NCBI RefSeq assembly: GCF_049446155.1
Contig: NZ_JBMSEE010000004.1
Location: 310,001 to 374,000 of the forward strand
DNA: 64,000 bases
Direction of reading: 5' to 3'
From: Rivibacter sp049446155
GTDB lineage: Bacteria > Pseudomonadota > Gammaproteobacteria > Burkholderiales > Burkholderiaceae_C
A model generated the notes under the pieces. That model was not told where the DNA came from, made no database searches, and saw only the letters and a list, made by a program, of their open reading frames with translations. Positions 16,458 through 24,048 of this stretch are shown one piece after another. Position 1 is the first letter of the stretch. Every line of letters starts with the position of its first letter. The translations under genes and the position numbers were made by a program.

Positions 16458-17963
16458 ATGACCACTTCCGCATCCACTCCCATCGACTGGCGCGCCCGCG
16501 CTGCCGCGGCGCGCTTCGACGGCCGCGCCCTCATCGGCGGCAAGCGCGTCGCCGCGCAAACCGGCGAGACCTTCGATCGCGTCTCGCCGATCGACGGCCG
16601 CGTCTTCGCCCAGGCCGCGCGCGGCCGCGCAGCCGACATCGACGCCGCCGTCGCCAGCGCGCGCGCCGCCTTCGCCGACGGCCGCTGGGCCGGCAAGGCG
16701 CCGGCCGCGCGCAAGCGCATCCTGATGAAGTTCTCGGAGCTCATCCAGAAGCACAAGGACGAACTCGCGCTGACCGAGACCCTGGACATGGGCAAGCCCA
16801 TCCAGTACTCGCTCAGCGTCGACGTGGGCTCGACCGCGCGCACCATCGCCTGGTATGCCGAGGCGATCGACAAGGTCTACGACGAGATCGCGCCCACGCC
16901 GGCTTCGGCGCTGGCGCTGATCACGCGCGAGCCGATGGGCGTGATCGGCTGCATCGTGCCCTGGAACTACCCGATGATCATGGCCGCGTGGAAGCTCGGC
17001 CCCGCGCTCGCGACCGGCAACTCGGTGGTGCTCAAGCCCAGCGAGAAGAGCCCGCTGACCGCCCTGCGCCTCGCCGAGCTGGCGCTCGAGGCCGGCGTTC
17101 CCGAGGGCGTGTTCAACGTCGTGCCCGGCTTCGGCCACGAGGCCGGCGAGGCGCTCGCGCTGCACATGGACGTCGACGCGATCGGCTTCACCGGCTCCAC
17201 GCGCGTGGGCCGGCGCATGATGGAGTACGCGAGCCGCAGCAACCTCAAGCGCGTCTACAACGAGCTCGGCGGCAAGAGCGCCTTCCTCGTCTTCCCCGAC
17301 TTCGACGACCTCGACCGCTGCGCGCAGACGCTTGCCGGCAGCATCTTCTTCAACCAGGGCGAGAGCTGCAACGCGCCCTCGCGCCTGTTCGTGCACGAGA
17401 GCATCGCCGACGACTTTGCCAAGAAGCTCGCCGCCGAGGCGCCGAAGTACCAGCCGGGCGATCCACTCGACGCCAGGACCGTGATGGGCGCGCTGGTCGA
17501 CGACACCCAGCTCAAGACCGTGCTCGGCTACATCGGCGCCGGCCACGAGGAAGGCGCCAAGGCCATCGCCGGCGGTCGCCAGGCGCGCAGCGAGAGCGGC
17601 GGCTACTACGTCGAGCCGACCATCTTCGACGGCGTTCGCAACGACATGAAGATCGCGCGCGAGGAGATCTTCGGCCCGGTGCTGTCGATCATCCGCTTCA
17701 AGGACGAGGCCGAGGCAATCCGCATGGCCAACGACTCGTCCTACGGCCTGCAGGCCAGCGTCTGGTCCAGCCACATCGACCGCGCGCACCGCGTCGCGCG
17801 TGCGTTGCAGGCCGGCACGGTGCACGTGAACCAGTACGACGAGGACGACATCACCGTGCCCTTCGGCGGCGTCAAGCAAAGCGGCAATGGCCGCGACAAG
17901 TCGCTGCACGCGCTCGAGAAGTACACCGAACTCAAGACCACCTGGATCCGCATCAACGCGTGA
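16458..17963 (+). CDS. puuC: Aldehyde dehydrogenase, PuuC-like (gamma-glutamyl-GABA-aldehyde / 4-aminobutanal)
   Basis: A 501-residue NAD(P)-dependent aldehyde dehydrogenase with AAGGAGG seven bases before the ATG. The cofactor segment is IVPWNYPMIMAAWK, the general base is Glu269 in ELGGKSAF, and the nucleophile is Cys304 in NQGESCNAPSR. The C-terminal PFGGVKQSGNGRDKS fits PuuC and related 4-(gamma-glutamylamino)butanal dehydrogenases. It would oxidise the aldehyde produced by the PuuB-like enzyme, or 4-aminobutanal from the SpuC-like transaminase, so one enzyme could serve both routes. It lies 36 bases before gabT. Confidence 0.87.
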   Translation: MTTSASTPIDWRARAAAARFDGRALIGGKRVAAQTGETFDRVSPIDGRVFAQAARGRAADIDAAVASARAAFADGRWAGKAPAARKRILMKFSELIQKHKDELALTETLDMGKPIQYSLSVDVGSTARTIAWYAEAIDKVYDEIAPTPASALALITREPMGVIGCIVPWNYPMIMAAWKLGPALATGNSVVLKPSEKSPLTALRLAELALEAGVPEGVFNVVPGFGHEAGEALALHMDVDAIGFTGSTRVGRRMMEYASRSNLKRVYNELGGKSAFLVFPDFDDLDRCAQTLAGSIFFNQGESCNAPSRLFVHESIADDFAKKLAAEAPKYQPGDPLDARTVMGALVDDTQLKTVLGYIGAGHEEGAKAIAGGRQARSESGGYYVEPTIFDGVRNDMKIAREEIFGPVLSIIRFKDEAEAIRMANDSSYGLQASVWSSHIDRAHRVARALQAGTVHVNQYDEDDITVPFGGVKQSGNGRDKSLHALEKYTELKTTWIRINA

Positions 17964-17999
17964 TCACGGCGTGGCGGCCCCCATGCTGAGGACCCGGCC

Positions 18000-19292
18000 A
18001 TGAACCACTCTCTCAACGAGCAACTGCTCGCCCGCAAGGCCGCCGCCACGCCGCGCGGCGTCGGCGTGATGGCAGGCTTTTTCGCCGACCGCGCCGACGG
18101 CGCGCTGCTGTGGGACGTCGAGGGCACGCGCTACATCGACTTCGCCGGCGGCATCGCGGTGATGAACGTCGGCCACTGCCACCCCAAGATCATCGCGGCG
18201 GTCGACGCTCAGCTGCAGCGCTTCTCGCACACCTGCTACCAGGTCGTGCCCTACGAGAGCTACATCGCGCTGGCCGAGAAGCTCAACCGGCTCACGCCCG
18301 GCACCCACGCGAAGAAGACCGCCTTCTTCTCCACCGGCGCCGAGGCCGTCGAGAACGCCGTCAAGATCGCGCGCGCCTACACCAAGCGCTCGGGCGTGAT
18401 CGCCTTCGGCGGCGCCTTCCACGGCCGCTCGATGTTCGCGGTCGCGCTGACCGGCAAGGTCGTGCCCTACAAGGTCGGATTCGGGCCCTTCCCGCCCGAG
18501 ATCTACCACGCGCCCTTCCCGGCCGAAGGCGCTGACCTGGAGGACGTGAAGAAGGCCGTCTCGCACATCTTCAAGACCGAGATCGAGCCCAGCCGCGTCG
18601 CGGCGATCATCTTCGAGCCGGTGCAAGGCGAAGGCGGCTTCAACGTGATCTCGGCCGAGGCGCTGAAGTGGCTGCGCGCGCTGTGCGACGAGCACGGCAT
18701 CGTGCTGATCGCCGACGAGGTGCAGACCGGCTTCGGCCGCACCGGCAAGCTCTTCGCGATGGAGCACTTCCTCGAGCGCACCGGCGCCGTGCCCGACCTG
18801 ATGACGATCGCCAAGTCGCTCGCCGCCGGCGTGCCGCTGTCGGCCGTGACCGGCAAGGCCGAGATCATGGATGCGCCGGCGCCGGGCGGCCTGGGCGGTA
18901 CCTATGCCGGCAATCCGCTGGCGATCGCCGCCGCGCATGCGGTGATCGACGTGATGAAGGACGAGCAGCTGCCCGAGCGCGGCGCCAAGCTCGGCGATCG
19001 GCTCAAGGCCAGGCTCGACGCATTGCGCACCGAGGTGCCGCAGATCGCCGACGTGCGCGGCCTGGGCGCGATGGTCGCGGTCGAGTTCAACACGGCCGAC
19101 GGCGCCGCGCCCGATGCCGACTTCACCAAGCGCGTGCAGGCCAAGGCGCTCGAGCGCAAGCTCATCTTGCTGACCTGCGGCGTCAACGCCAACGTCGTGC
19201 GCTTCCTCTACCCGCTGTCGATCGACGAGGCGGTATTCGACGAGGCGCTGGGCATCCTGGTCGATTCGGTTCGCGCCGCGAAGAACGCATGA
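18000..19292 (+). CDS. gabT: 4-aminobutyrate aminotransferase (GabT)
   Basis: A 430-residue class-III transaminase with IDFAGGIAVMNVGHCHP, STGAEAVENAVKIARAYT, IFEPVQGEGGF, ADEVQTGFGRTGK and the PLP lysine Lys272 in TIAKSLAAGVPLSA, all characteristic of GabT/PuuE. It converts GABA and 2-oxoglutarate to succinate semialdehyde and glutamate. The stop overlaps the start of the following ligase gene (ATGA), so the two are probably translated together. No succinate-semialdehyde dehydrogenase gene is visible in the window. Confidence 0.92.
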   Translation: MNHSLNEQLLARKAAATPRGVGVMAGFFADRADGALLWDVEGTRYIDFAGGIAVMNVGHCHPKIIAAVDAQLQRFSHTCYQVVPYESYIALAEKLNRLTPGTHAKKTAFFSTGAEAVENAVKIARAYTKRSGVIAFGGAFHGRSMFAVALTGKVVPYKVGFGPFPPEIYHAPFPAEGADLEDVKKAVSHIFKTEIEPSRVAAIIFEPVQGEGGFNVISAEALKWLRALCDEHGIVLIADEVQTGFGRTGKLFAMEHFLERTGAVPDLMTIAKSLAAGVPLSAVTGKAEIMDAPAPGGLGGTYAGNPLAIAAAHAVIDVMKDEQLPERGAKLGDRLKARLDALRTEVPQIADVRGLGAMVAVEFNTADGAAPDADFTKRVQAKALERKLILLTCGVNANVVRFLYPLSIDEAVFDEALGILVDSVRAAKNA

Positions 19293-20629
19293 CGCTCGAT
19301 TCAGGCTACATCGAGGCCACGCGCGAGTCGCTGGCCAGCCAGGGCATCCACACGCTGCTGGTGCAGTTCACCGACTTGCACGGCGTCGCCAAGGGCAAGT
19401 TCGTGCCGCTCGGCCAGCTCGGCACCGTGCTCTCCGAAGGCGCGGGCTTCGCGGGTCCGTCGATCTGGGGCACCGGGCTCGCCCGCACCGGAGCGCGCAG
19501 CGAGTACTACGCGCGCGGCGACGCCCGCACGCTGCAGCCGCTGCCGTGGATGCCGGGGGTGGCGCGCATCGTCGGCGACGGCTTCGTCGCCGGCGAGCCC
19601 TTCGACGCCTGCCCGCGCCAGGTGCTGCGCCGCCAGACCGCACGGCTGGCCGAGCGCGGCTGGACGCTTGCCACCGGCATCGAGCCCGAGTTCTTCCTGC
19701 TCAAGCGGGAAGGCGCACGCTTCGTGCCCTTCGACGACGAAGACCGGCTCGACAAGCCCAGCTACGACCTCAAGAGCCTGCCGCGCCAGCTCGGCTTCCT
19801 GCAGGCGCTGCGCGCGGCGCTCGAGGCCTCGGGCCTGACGGTGCTGCAGATCGACCACGAGGACGCGCACGGCCAGTACGAGCTCAACTTCCTGCACGAC
19901 GAGGCCTTGCGCAGCGCCGACCACCTGATGTTGTTCAAGCTCGCCGCGCATGCGCTGGCGGAGGAACGCGGCGCGGTGTTCTCGATGATGCCCAAGCCCT
20001 TCGCCAACCAGCCGGGCAGCGGGCTGCACTTCCACGTCTCGCTGTGGCACGACGGGCACGCGCTTTTCGAGGGCGCGGGCGGCATGCCGCTGTCGCCGCA
20101 TGCGCAGCATTTCATCGCGGGCGTCTTGCACCACAGCGCCGCGCTCAGCGCGCTGGCCTCCCCCACCGTCAACAGCTACAAGCGTCTGGTGGTGGGCGAA
20201 TCGCTCTCGGGCACGACCTGGGCGCCGGCCTTCGTGGCGCACGGGCCGAACAACCGCACGGCGCTGGTGCGCACGCTCAACGGCCGCTTCGAGTGGCGCA
20301 CGCCGGACGCCGCGGCCAACCCCTATCTCGCGACGGCCGGCCTGATCGCGGCCGGCCTGGACGGCATCGATCGGCGCCTCGAGCTGCCGCCGGCCTGCAG
20401 CGACGACCTGTTCGTGATGGCGCCGGCCGAGATCGCGCGCCGCGGCATCGGCCTGCTGCCGCAGTCCCTCGGCGAAGCCGTCGACGCGCTGGAGGCCAGC
20501 GAGCTCATGCAGGCCGCGCTGGGCGAGACGCTGCACCGCGAGTTCGTGCGGCTCAAGCGCGCCGAGTGGATCGAGTACGCGCGCCACGTCAGCGACTGGG
20601 AACACCAGCGCTACGCGGCCACTTTCTGA
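19289..20629 (+). CDS. glnT: Type III / GlnT-like glutamine synthetase family ligase
   Basis: A 446-residue GS-fold ligase starting at the ATG that overlaps the gabT stop. Catalytic-core segments are visible: TGIEPEFFL (129-137), DHEDAHGQYELNF (189-201), SMMPKPFANQPGSGLHFHVSLW from 232 (His247, His249) and NSYKRL. The GAGFAG and DHEDAHGQYELN features match GlnT/type III and gamma-glutamylmethylamide-synthetase-like proteins rather than the PuuA gene at 7628. It may ligate glutamate to an amine other than putrescine, using glutamate made by GabT; the substrate is unknown. Confidence 0.75.
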   Translation: MTLDSGYIEATRESLASQGIHTLLVQFTDLHGVAKGKFVPLGQLGTVLSEGAGFAGPSIWGTGLARTGARSEYYARGDARTLQPLPWMPGVARIVGDGFVAGEPFDACPRQVLRRQTARLAERGWTLATGIEPEFFLLKREGARFVPFDDEDRLDKPSYDLKSLPRQLGFLQALRAALEASGLTVLQIDHEDAHGQYELNFLHDEALRSADHLMLFKLAAHALAEERGAVFSMMPKPFANQPGSGLHFHVSLWHDGHALFEGAGGMPLSPHAQHFIAGVLHHSAALSALASPTVNSYKRLVVGESLSGTTWAPAFVAHGPNNRTALVRTLNGRFEWRTPDAAANPYLATAGLIAAGLDGIDRRLELPPACSDDLFVMAPAEIARRGIGLLPQSLGEAVDALEASELMQAALGETLHREFVRLKRAEWIEYARHVSDWEHQRYAATF

Positions 20630-20635
20630 GCCGGC

Positions 20636-21556
20636 GTGCCGCGCGTTCCCTTCGTCGCCTACCTGTGCCTGGCCGCCAGCATGTCGCTGGTGGGCAGTTA
20701 TGTCGGCCTCTCGAAGCTGCTGGTCGCGGTGTTCCCGGTGTTCCTGCTGGCGTGGCTACGCTTCGGCATCGCGGCGGTCGCGATGGCGCACTGGGTGCGG
20801 CGCGCGCCGGGCGAGGCGCTTCTCTCGCCGCACGACCGCGTGCTGCTGTTCTGGGAGAGCTTCCTCGGCAACTTCCTGTTCTCGGTGTGCATGCTGTTCG
20901 GCGTGAAGCTCACGTCGGCGCTGGCCGCGGGCGTCACGATGGCGGCGATTCCGGCGGTGGTCGCTCTGCTGTCGCGCGCCTTCCTGAAGGAGCGCATCAC
21001 GCGGCCGCAGGCCGCGGGCATCGCCTGCGCGGTGGCCGGCATTGCGCTGCTGGCGCTGGGCGGCGCCGGCCATGCGGGTGACGGCGCGGCAGCGGGCGGC
21101 AACAGCATGCTCGGCCAGGTCCTGCTGATCGGCGCCGTGGTCTGCGAGGCGAGCTACGTCGTGATCGGCAAGCGGCTCGCGGCCAACGTGTCGCCCAAGC
21201 GCATCAGCGCACTGGTCAACCTGTGGGGCCTGGCGCTGGTGACGCCGCTGGGCGTCTGGCAGGCCGGGTCGTTCGACTTCGCGGCCGTCACGCCGGCCAC
21301 CTGGGGACTGCTGCTGTTCTATGCATTGGCCGCGAGCATGATCACCGTGTGGCTGTGGATGACCGGGCTGCGCCACGTGCCGGCGGCTTCGGCCGGGGTG
21401 TTCACGGTGATGCTGCCGGTGACCGCCGCCGCGATCGGCGTGGTTTTCCTCGGCGAGCGCTTCGGCAGCGCGCACGCGGTGGCTTTCGCGTTCGCGCTGG
21501 CGGGGGTGGTGCTGGCCACGCGGCCGGGGCGCCGCGTGGCCGAGGCCGGCGCTTAG
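20636..21556 (+). CDS. EamA/DMT-family transporter
   Basis: A 306-residue inner-membrane protein with a likely GTG start six bases after the ligase stop. About ten transmembrane segments form two EamA repeats (about 10-135 and 160-295), each ending in the short positively charged loop typical of drug/metabolite transporters (LKERITRP; LGERFGSAH). DMT proteins usually export amino acids or metabolites. As the last gene of the polyamine run it may relieve intermediate build-up, but no substrate can be assigned. The 3-prime end overlaps the convergent gene by three bases. Confidence 0.8.
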   Translation: MPRVPFVAYLCLAASMSLVGSYVGLSKLLVAVFPVFLLAWLRFGIAAVAMAHWVRRAPGEALLSPHDRVLLFWESFLGNFLFSVCMLFGVKLTSALAAGVTMAAIPAVVALLSRAFLKERITRPQAAGIACAVAGIALLALGGAGHAGDGAAAGGNSMLGQVLLIGAVVCEASYVVIGKRLAANVSPKRISALVNLWGLALVTPLGVWQAGSFDFAAVTPATWGLLLFYALAASMITVWLWMTGLRHVPAASAGVFTVMLPVTAAAIGVVFLGERFGSAHAVAFAFALAGVVLATRPGRRVAEAGA

Positions 21557-22242
21557 CGGCTGCGCGAGCGCGCAGACGTCTTGGCGGCCGGCGCGGCACC
21601 ACCGCCTTGCAGCCCTTCGGACATGCCGATCAGCACACCGCTGACCAGCGCCGAATAGCTTTCCAGCAGCGCCTGCGTGGCCTTGAGGCCAAGCGCGCGG
21701 CTCTCGCGCATCGCGTCGCGCGCCTGCGCCATGACCTCCTCCACCGTCGCGTTCGCCTGCCCGCCGACGGCCGTGCCCTTGAGCTTCATCGCCTCGAGCA
21801 CCTGGCCCCAGGAGGCCTGCACCGGCGCACCGGCGGAGTCGGCCGCCTTGCTGACCGTGGCGAAGAACATGTCTTCCATCTTTTCCAGGTCGGCCAGCGC
21901 GCCCTTGAGCTGCTTTTCCTGCAGGTCGATGCCCTGGCCGACGAACTGCGCCAGCGCCTTGCGGTTGGCCTCCACCGCCTGCAAAAGCGCGCCGTCCATG
22001 CCGGCGAAGGCCTTGGCGAGCAGCGCCTCGGCGTCGACCGCGGCGTTCTGCGCGGCACCCATCGAGGCGGCTTCGGTCACCGTCTTGACGACGCCGCGGA
22101 TGTTCTTGAGCGTGAGTTCGCGGCCCTGCAGCGCGCGCAGCGTCGCCTCGCCGACCGCCTTGCGCAAGGCCTCGCCCTGCTTGGCGGTGGCCTGCGAGAA
22201 CATCTGGATCAGGGCTTCCTGGTCGATTCCCGACTTGCTCAT
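21553..22242 (-). CDS. Phasin-like / DUF6781-like helical protein
   Basis: A 229-residue, mostly alpha-helical, Ala- and Gln-rich protein with no signal peptide or membrane segment. The core VGEATLRALQGRELTLKNIR and ALVSGVLIGMSEGLQGG matches my recollection of the Burkholderiales DUF6781 family; helix pattern and composition resemble phasins that coat polyhydroxyalkanoate granules. The tail is basic (AKTSARSRSR). Function is not established. It stands alone, 92 bases after dusA on the same strand, and ends overlapping the EamA gene. Confidence 0.75.
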   Translation of the reverse strand: MSKSGIDQEALIQMFSQATAKQGEALRKAVGEATLRALQGRELTLKNIRGVVKTVTEAASMGAAQNAAVDAEALLAKAFAGMDGALLQAVEANRKALAQFVGQGIDLQEKQLKGALADLEKMEDMFFATVSKAADSAGAPVQASWGQVLEAMKLKGTAVGGQANATVEEVMAQARDAMRESRALGLKATQALLESYSALVSGVLIGMSEGLQGGGAAPAAKTSARSRSR

Positions 22243-22334
22243 GCGCGACTCCTTGCGTTGTGGATGGATTGGCATTGCCGCCACCCGCGAGGGTACGCGC
22301 GCCGCGCCAAAACGGCGAGCGCGAACGCGTCCGA

Positions 22335-23354
22335 TCAGCCGGTCGAGGTTTCGGCCAGCACCTGGCGCAGCGCCTCGGCGGCTTGCTGCTGCAGCGCGCG
22401 CGGCGAGGCCTCGCGCTGGCGATGGTCGCTCCACAGCTGGCGCCAGCGGCGCGCGCCGGGCACGCCGTTCCACAGCCCCATGGCATGCCGCATGGCGCTC
22501 ATCCACGGCGCGCCGGCGTCGTGCAGCTGCTGCAGATAGCCGATCCAGGCGTCTTCGGCCGCGGCGCGCGAGGCGGCCGTGGCGGGCGCTTCTGCACCGA
22601 AGAAGCGCCGGTCCCAGGCGCTCATCGACCACGGTTCGTGGTATGCGTGGCGGCCGACCATCACGCCATCGACGTGCCGCAGGTGCTCGTCGATCGCCGC
22701 GTCGTCGGCGACGCCGCCGTTGAGCACGATCGTGAAGTCGGGGAAGTCGCGCTTGAGGCGATAGACCGTCTCGTAGCGCAGCGGCGGGATCTCGCGGTTC
22801 TCCTTCGGCGACAGGCCCTTGAGCCAGGCATTGCGCGCATGCACGACGAACACGCGGCAGCCGCCCTCGGCGACGGTGCCGATGAAGTCGCGCACGAAGT
22901 CGTAGCTCTCGGTCTTGTCGATGCCGATGCGGTGCTTCACCGTGACCGGGATGCTCACCGCGTCGACCATGGCCTTGACGCCGTCGCGCACCAGCTCGGG
23001 CTCGGCCATCAGGCAGGCGCCGAACGCGCCGCGCTGCACGCGCTCGCTCGGGCAGCCGCAGTTGAGGTTGATCTCGTCGTAGCCCCAGTCCTCGCCGAGC
23101 TTGGCGCACACCGCCAGGTCGGCCGGCTCGCTGCCGCCCAGCTGCAGCGCGACTGGATGCTCGATCTCGCCGAAGTCCAGGTGACGCGGTCGGTCGCCGT
23201 GGATCAGCGCGCCGGTGGTCACCATCTCGGTGTACAGGCGGGTGTGGCGGCTCAGCAGGCGATGGAAATGGCGGCAGTGGCGGTCGGTCCAGTCCATCAT
23301 CGGCGCGACGGACAGGCGCCACGGCGAATGCGCCGCCGGGGGCGTGAGGGTCAT
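22335..23354 (-). CDS. dusA: tRNA-dihydrouridine(20/20a) synthase DusA
   Basis: A 339-residue FMN enzyme. The start MTLTPPAAHSPWRLSVAPMM puts the FMN-binding SVAPMMDWTDRHCRHFHRLL at residues 15-34, and TEMVTTGALIHGD follows, which is diagnostic of DusA. The catalytic cysteine lies in NLNCGCPSERVQ at about 97-108. VKHRIGID and NGGVADDAAI complete the TIM-barrel phosphate-binding motifs. It reduces uridine 20/20a in tRNA D-loops using NADPH. It lies downstream of def with a 58-base gap. Confidence 0.93.
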   Translation of the reverse strand: MTLTPPAAHSPWRLSVAPMMDWTDRHCRHFHRLLSRHTRLYTEMVTTGALIHGDRPRHLDFGEIEHPVALQLGGSEPADLAVCAKLGEDWGYDEINLNCGCPSERVQRGAFGACLMAEPELVRDGVKAMVDAVSIPVTVKHRIGIDKTESYDFVRDFIGTVAEGGCRVFVVHARNAWLKGLSPKENREIPPLRYETVYRLKRDFPDFTIVLNGGVADDAAIDEHLRHVDGVMVGRHAYHEPWSMSAWDRRFFGAEAPATAASRAAAEDAWIGYLQQLHDAGAPWMSAMRHAMGLWNGVPGARRWRQLWSDHRQREASPRALQQQAAEALRQVLAETSTG

Positions 23355-23412
23355 GGCCGAATTATCGGCGGGGCTGCGCGCGCGCCGCATGCGCAGGTCT
23401 TTTGCGCGCGGC

Positions 23413-23949
23413 TCAGTCCTCGGGCGGCGCGTCCAGCCCCGGGAACAGCACCTCGGTGAAACCGAACTTCGTGAAGTCGCGTACCCGCATCGGATAGAGC
23501 TTGCCGATCAGGTGATCGCACTCGTGCTGCACCACGCGGGCGTGAAAGCCCTCGGCGTCGCGGTCGATCGGCTCGCCCTGGGGGTCGAAGCCGGTGTAGC
23601 GGATCTTCGACCAGCGCGGCACCATCGCGCGCAGGCCGGGCACCGAGAGGCAGCCTTCCCAGCCCTCTTCCTCGTCTTCGGCCAGCGGCGTGATGGTCGG
23701 GTTGATCAGCACCGTGCGAGGCACCGCCGGCGCATCGGGGTAGCGCTCGTTCTTCGTGAAGCCGAAGATCACCACCTGCAGGTCGACACCGATCTGCGGA
23801 GCGGCGAGGCCGGCGCCGTGGGCGGCTTCCATGGTGTCGAACAGGTCCTGCACCAGGGCGTGAAGCACGGGGGTGTCGAAGGCTTCGACCGGCTTGGCGA
23901 CGCGCAGCAAGCGTTCGTCGCCCATCTTGAGAATCTGGCGGATGGTCAC
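23413..23949 (-). CDS. def: Peptide deformylase
   Basis: A 178-residue enzyme with a GTG start; the resulting N-terminus MTIRQILKMGDERLLRVA is the normal one for the family and GAGAGA lies just upstream. The three metal-site motifs are present: GAGLAAPQIG (45-54), EGCLS (98-102, Cys100) and QHECDH (141-146, with His142, Glu143 and His146). It removes formyl groups from nascent protein N-termini using a ferrous ion. Here it is not next to fmt, unlike the usual def-fmt pair, so it may be a second deformylase. Confidence 0.93.
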   Translation of the reverse strand: MTIRQILKMGDERLLRVAKPVEAFDTPVLHALVQDLFDTMEAAHGAGLAAPQIGVDLQVVIFGFTKNERYPDAPAVPRTVLINPTITPLAEDEEEGWEGCLSVPGLRAMVPRWSKIRYTGFDPQGEPIDRDAEGFHARVVQHECDHLIGKLYPMRVRDFTKFGFTEVLFPGLDAPPED

Positions 23950-24048
23950 GGCAATCTCTCGCGCGAGCCGGTGAAGAGGGCCCGCAGGAGCGGAGATTAG
24001 CCGCGACGGCCGTCGCACGCTCGCCCTGGCCTCGCGCGCGTGGTCCAG

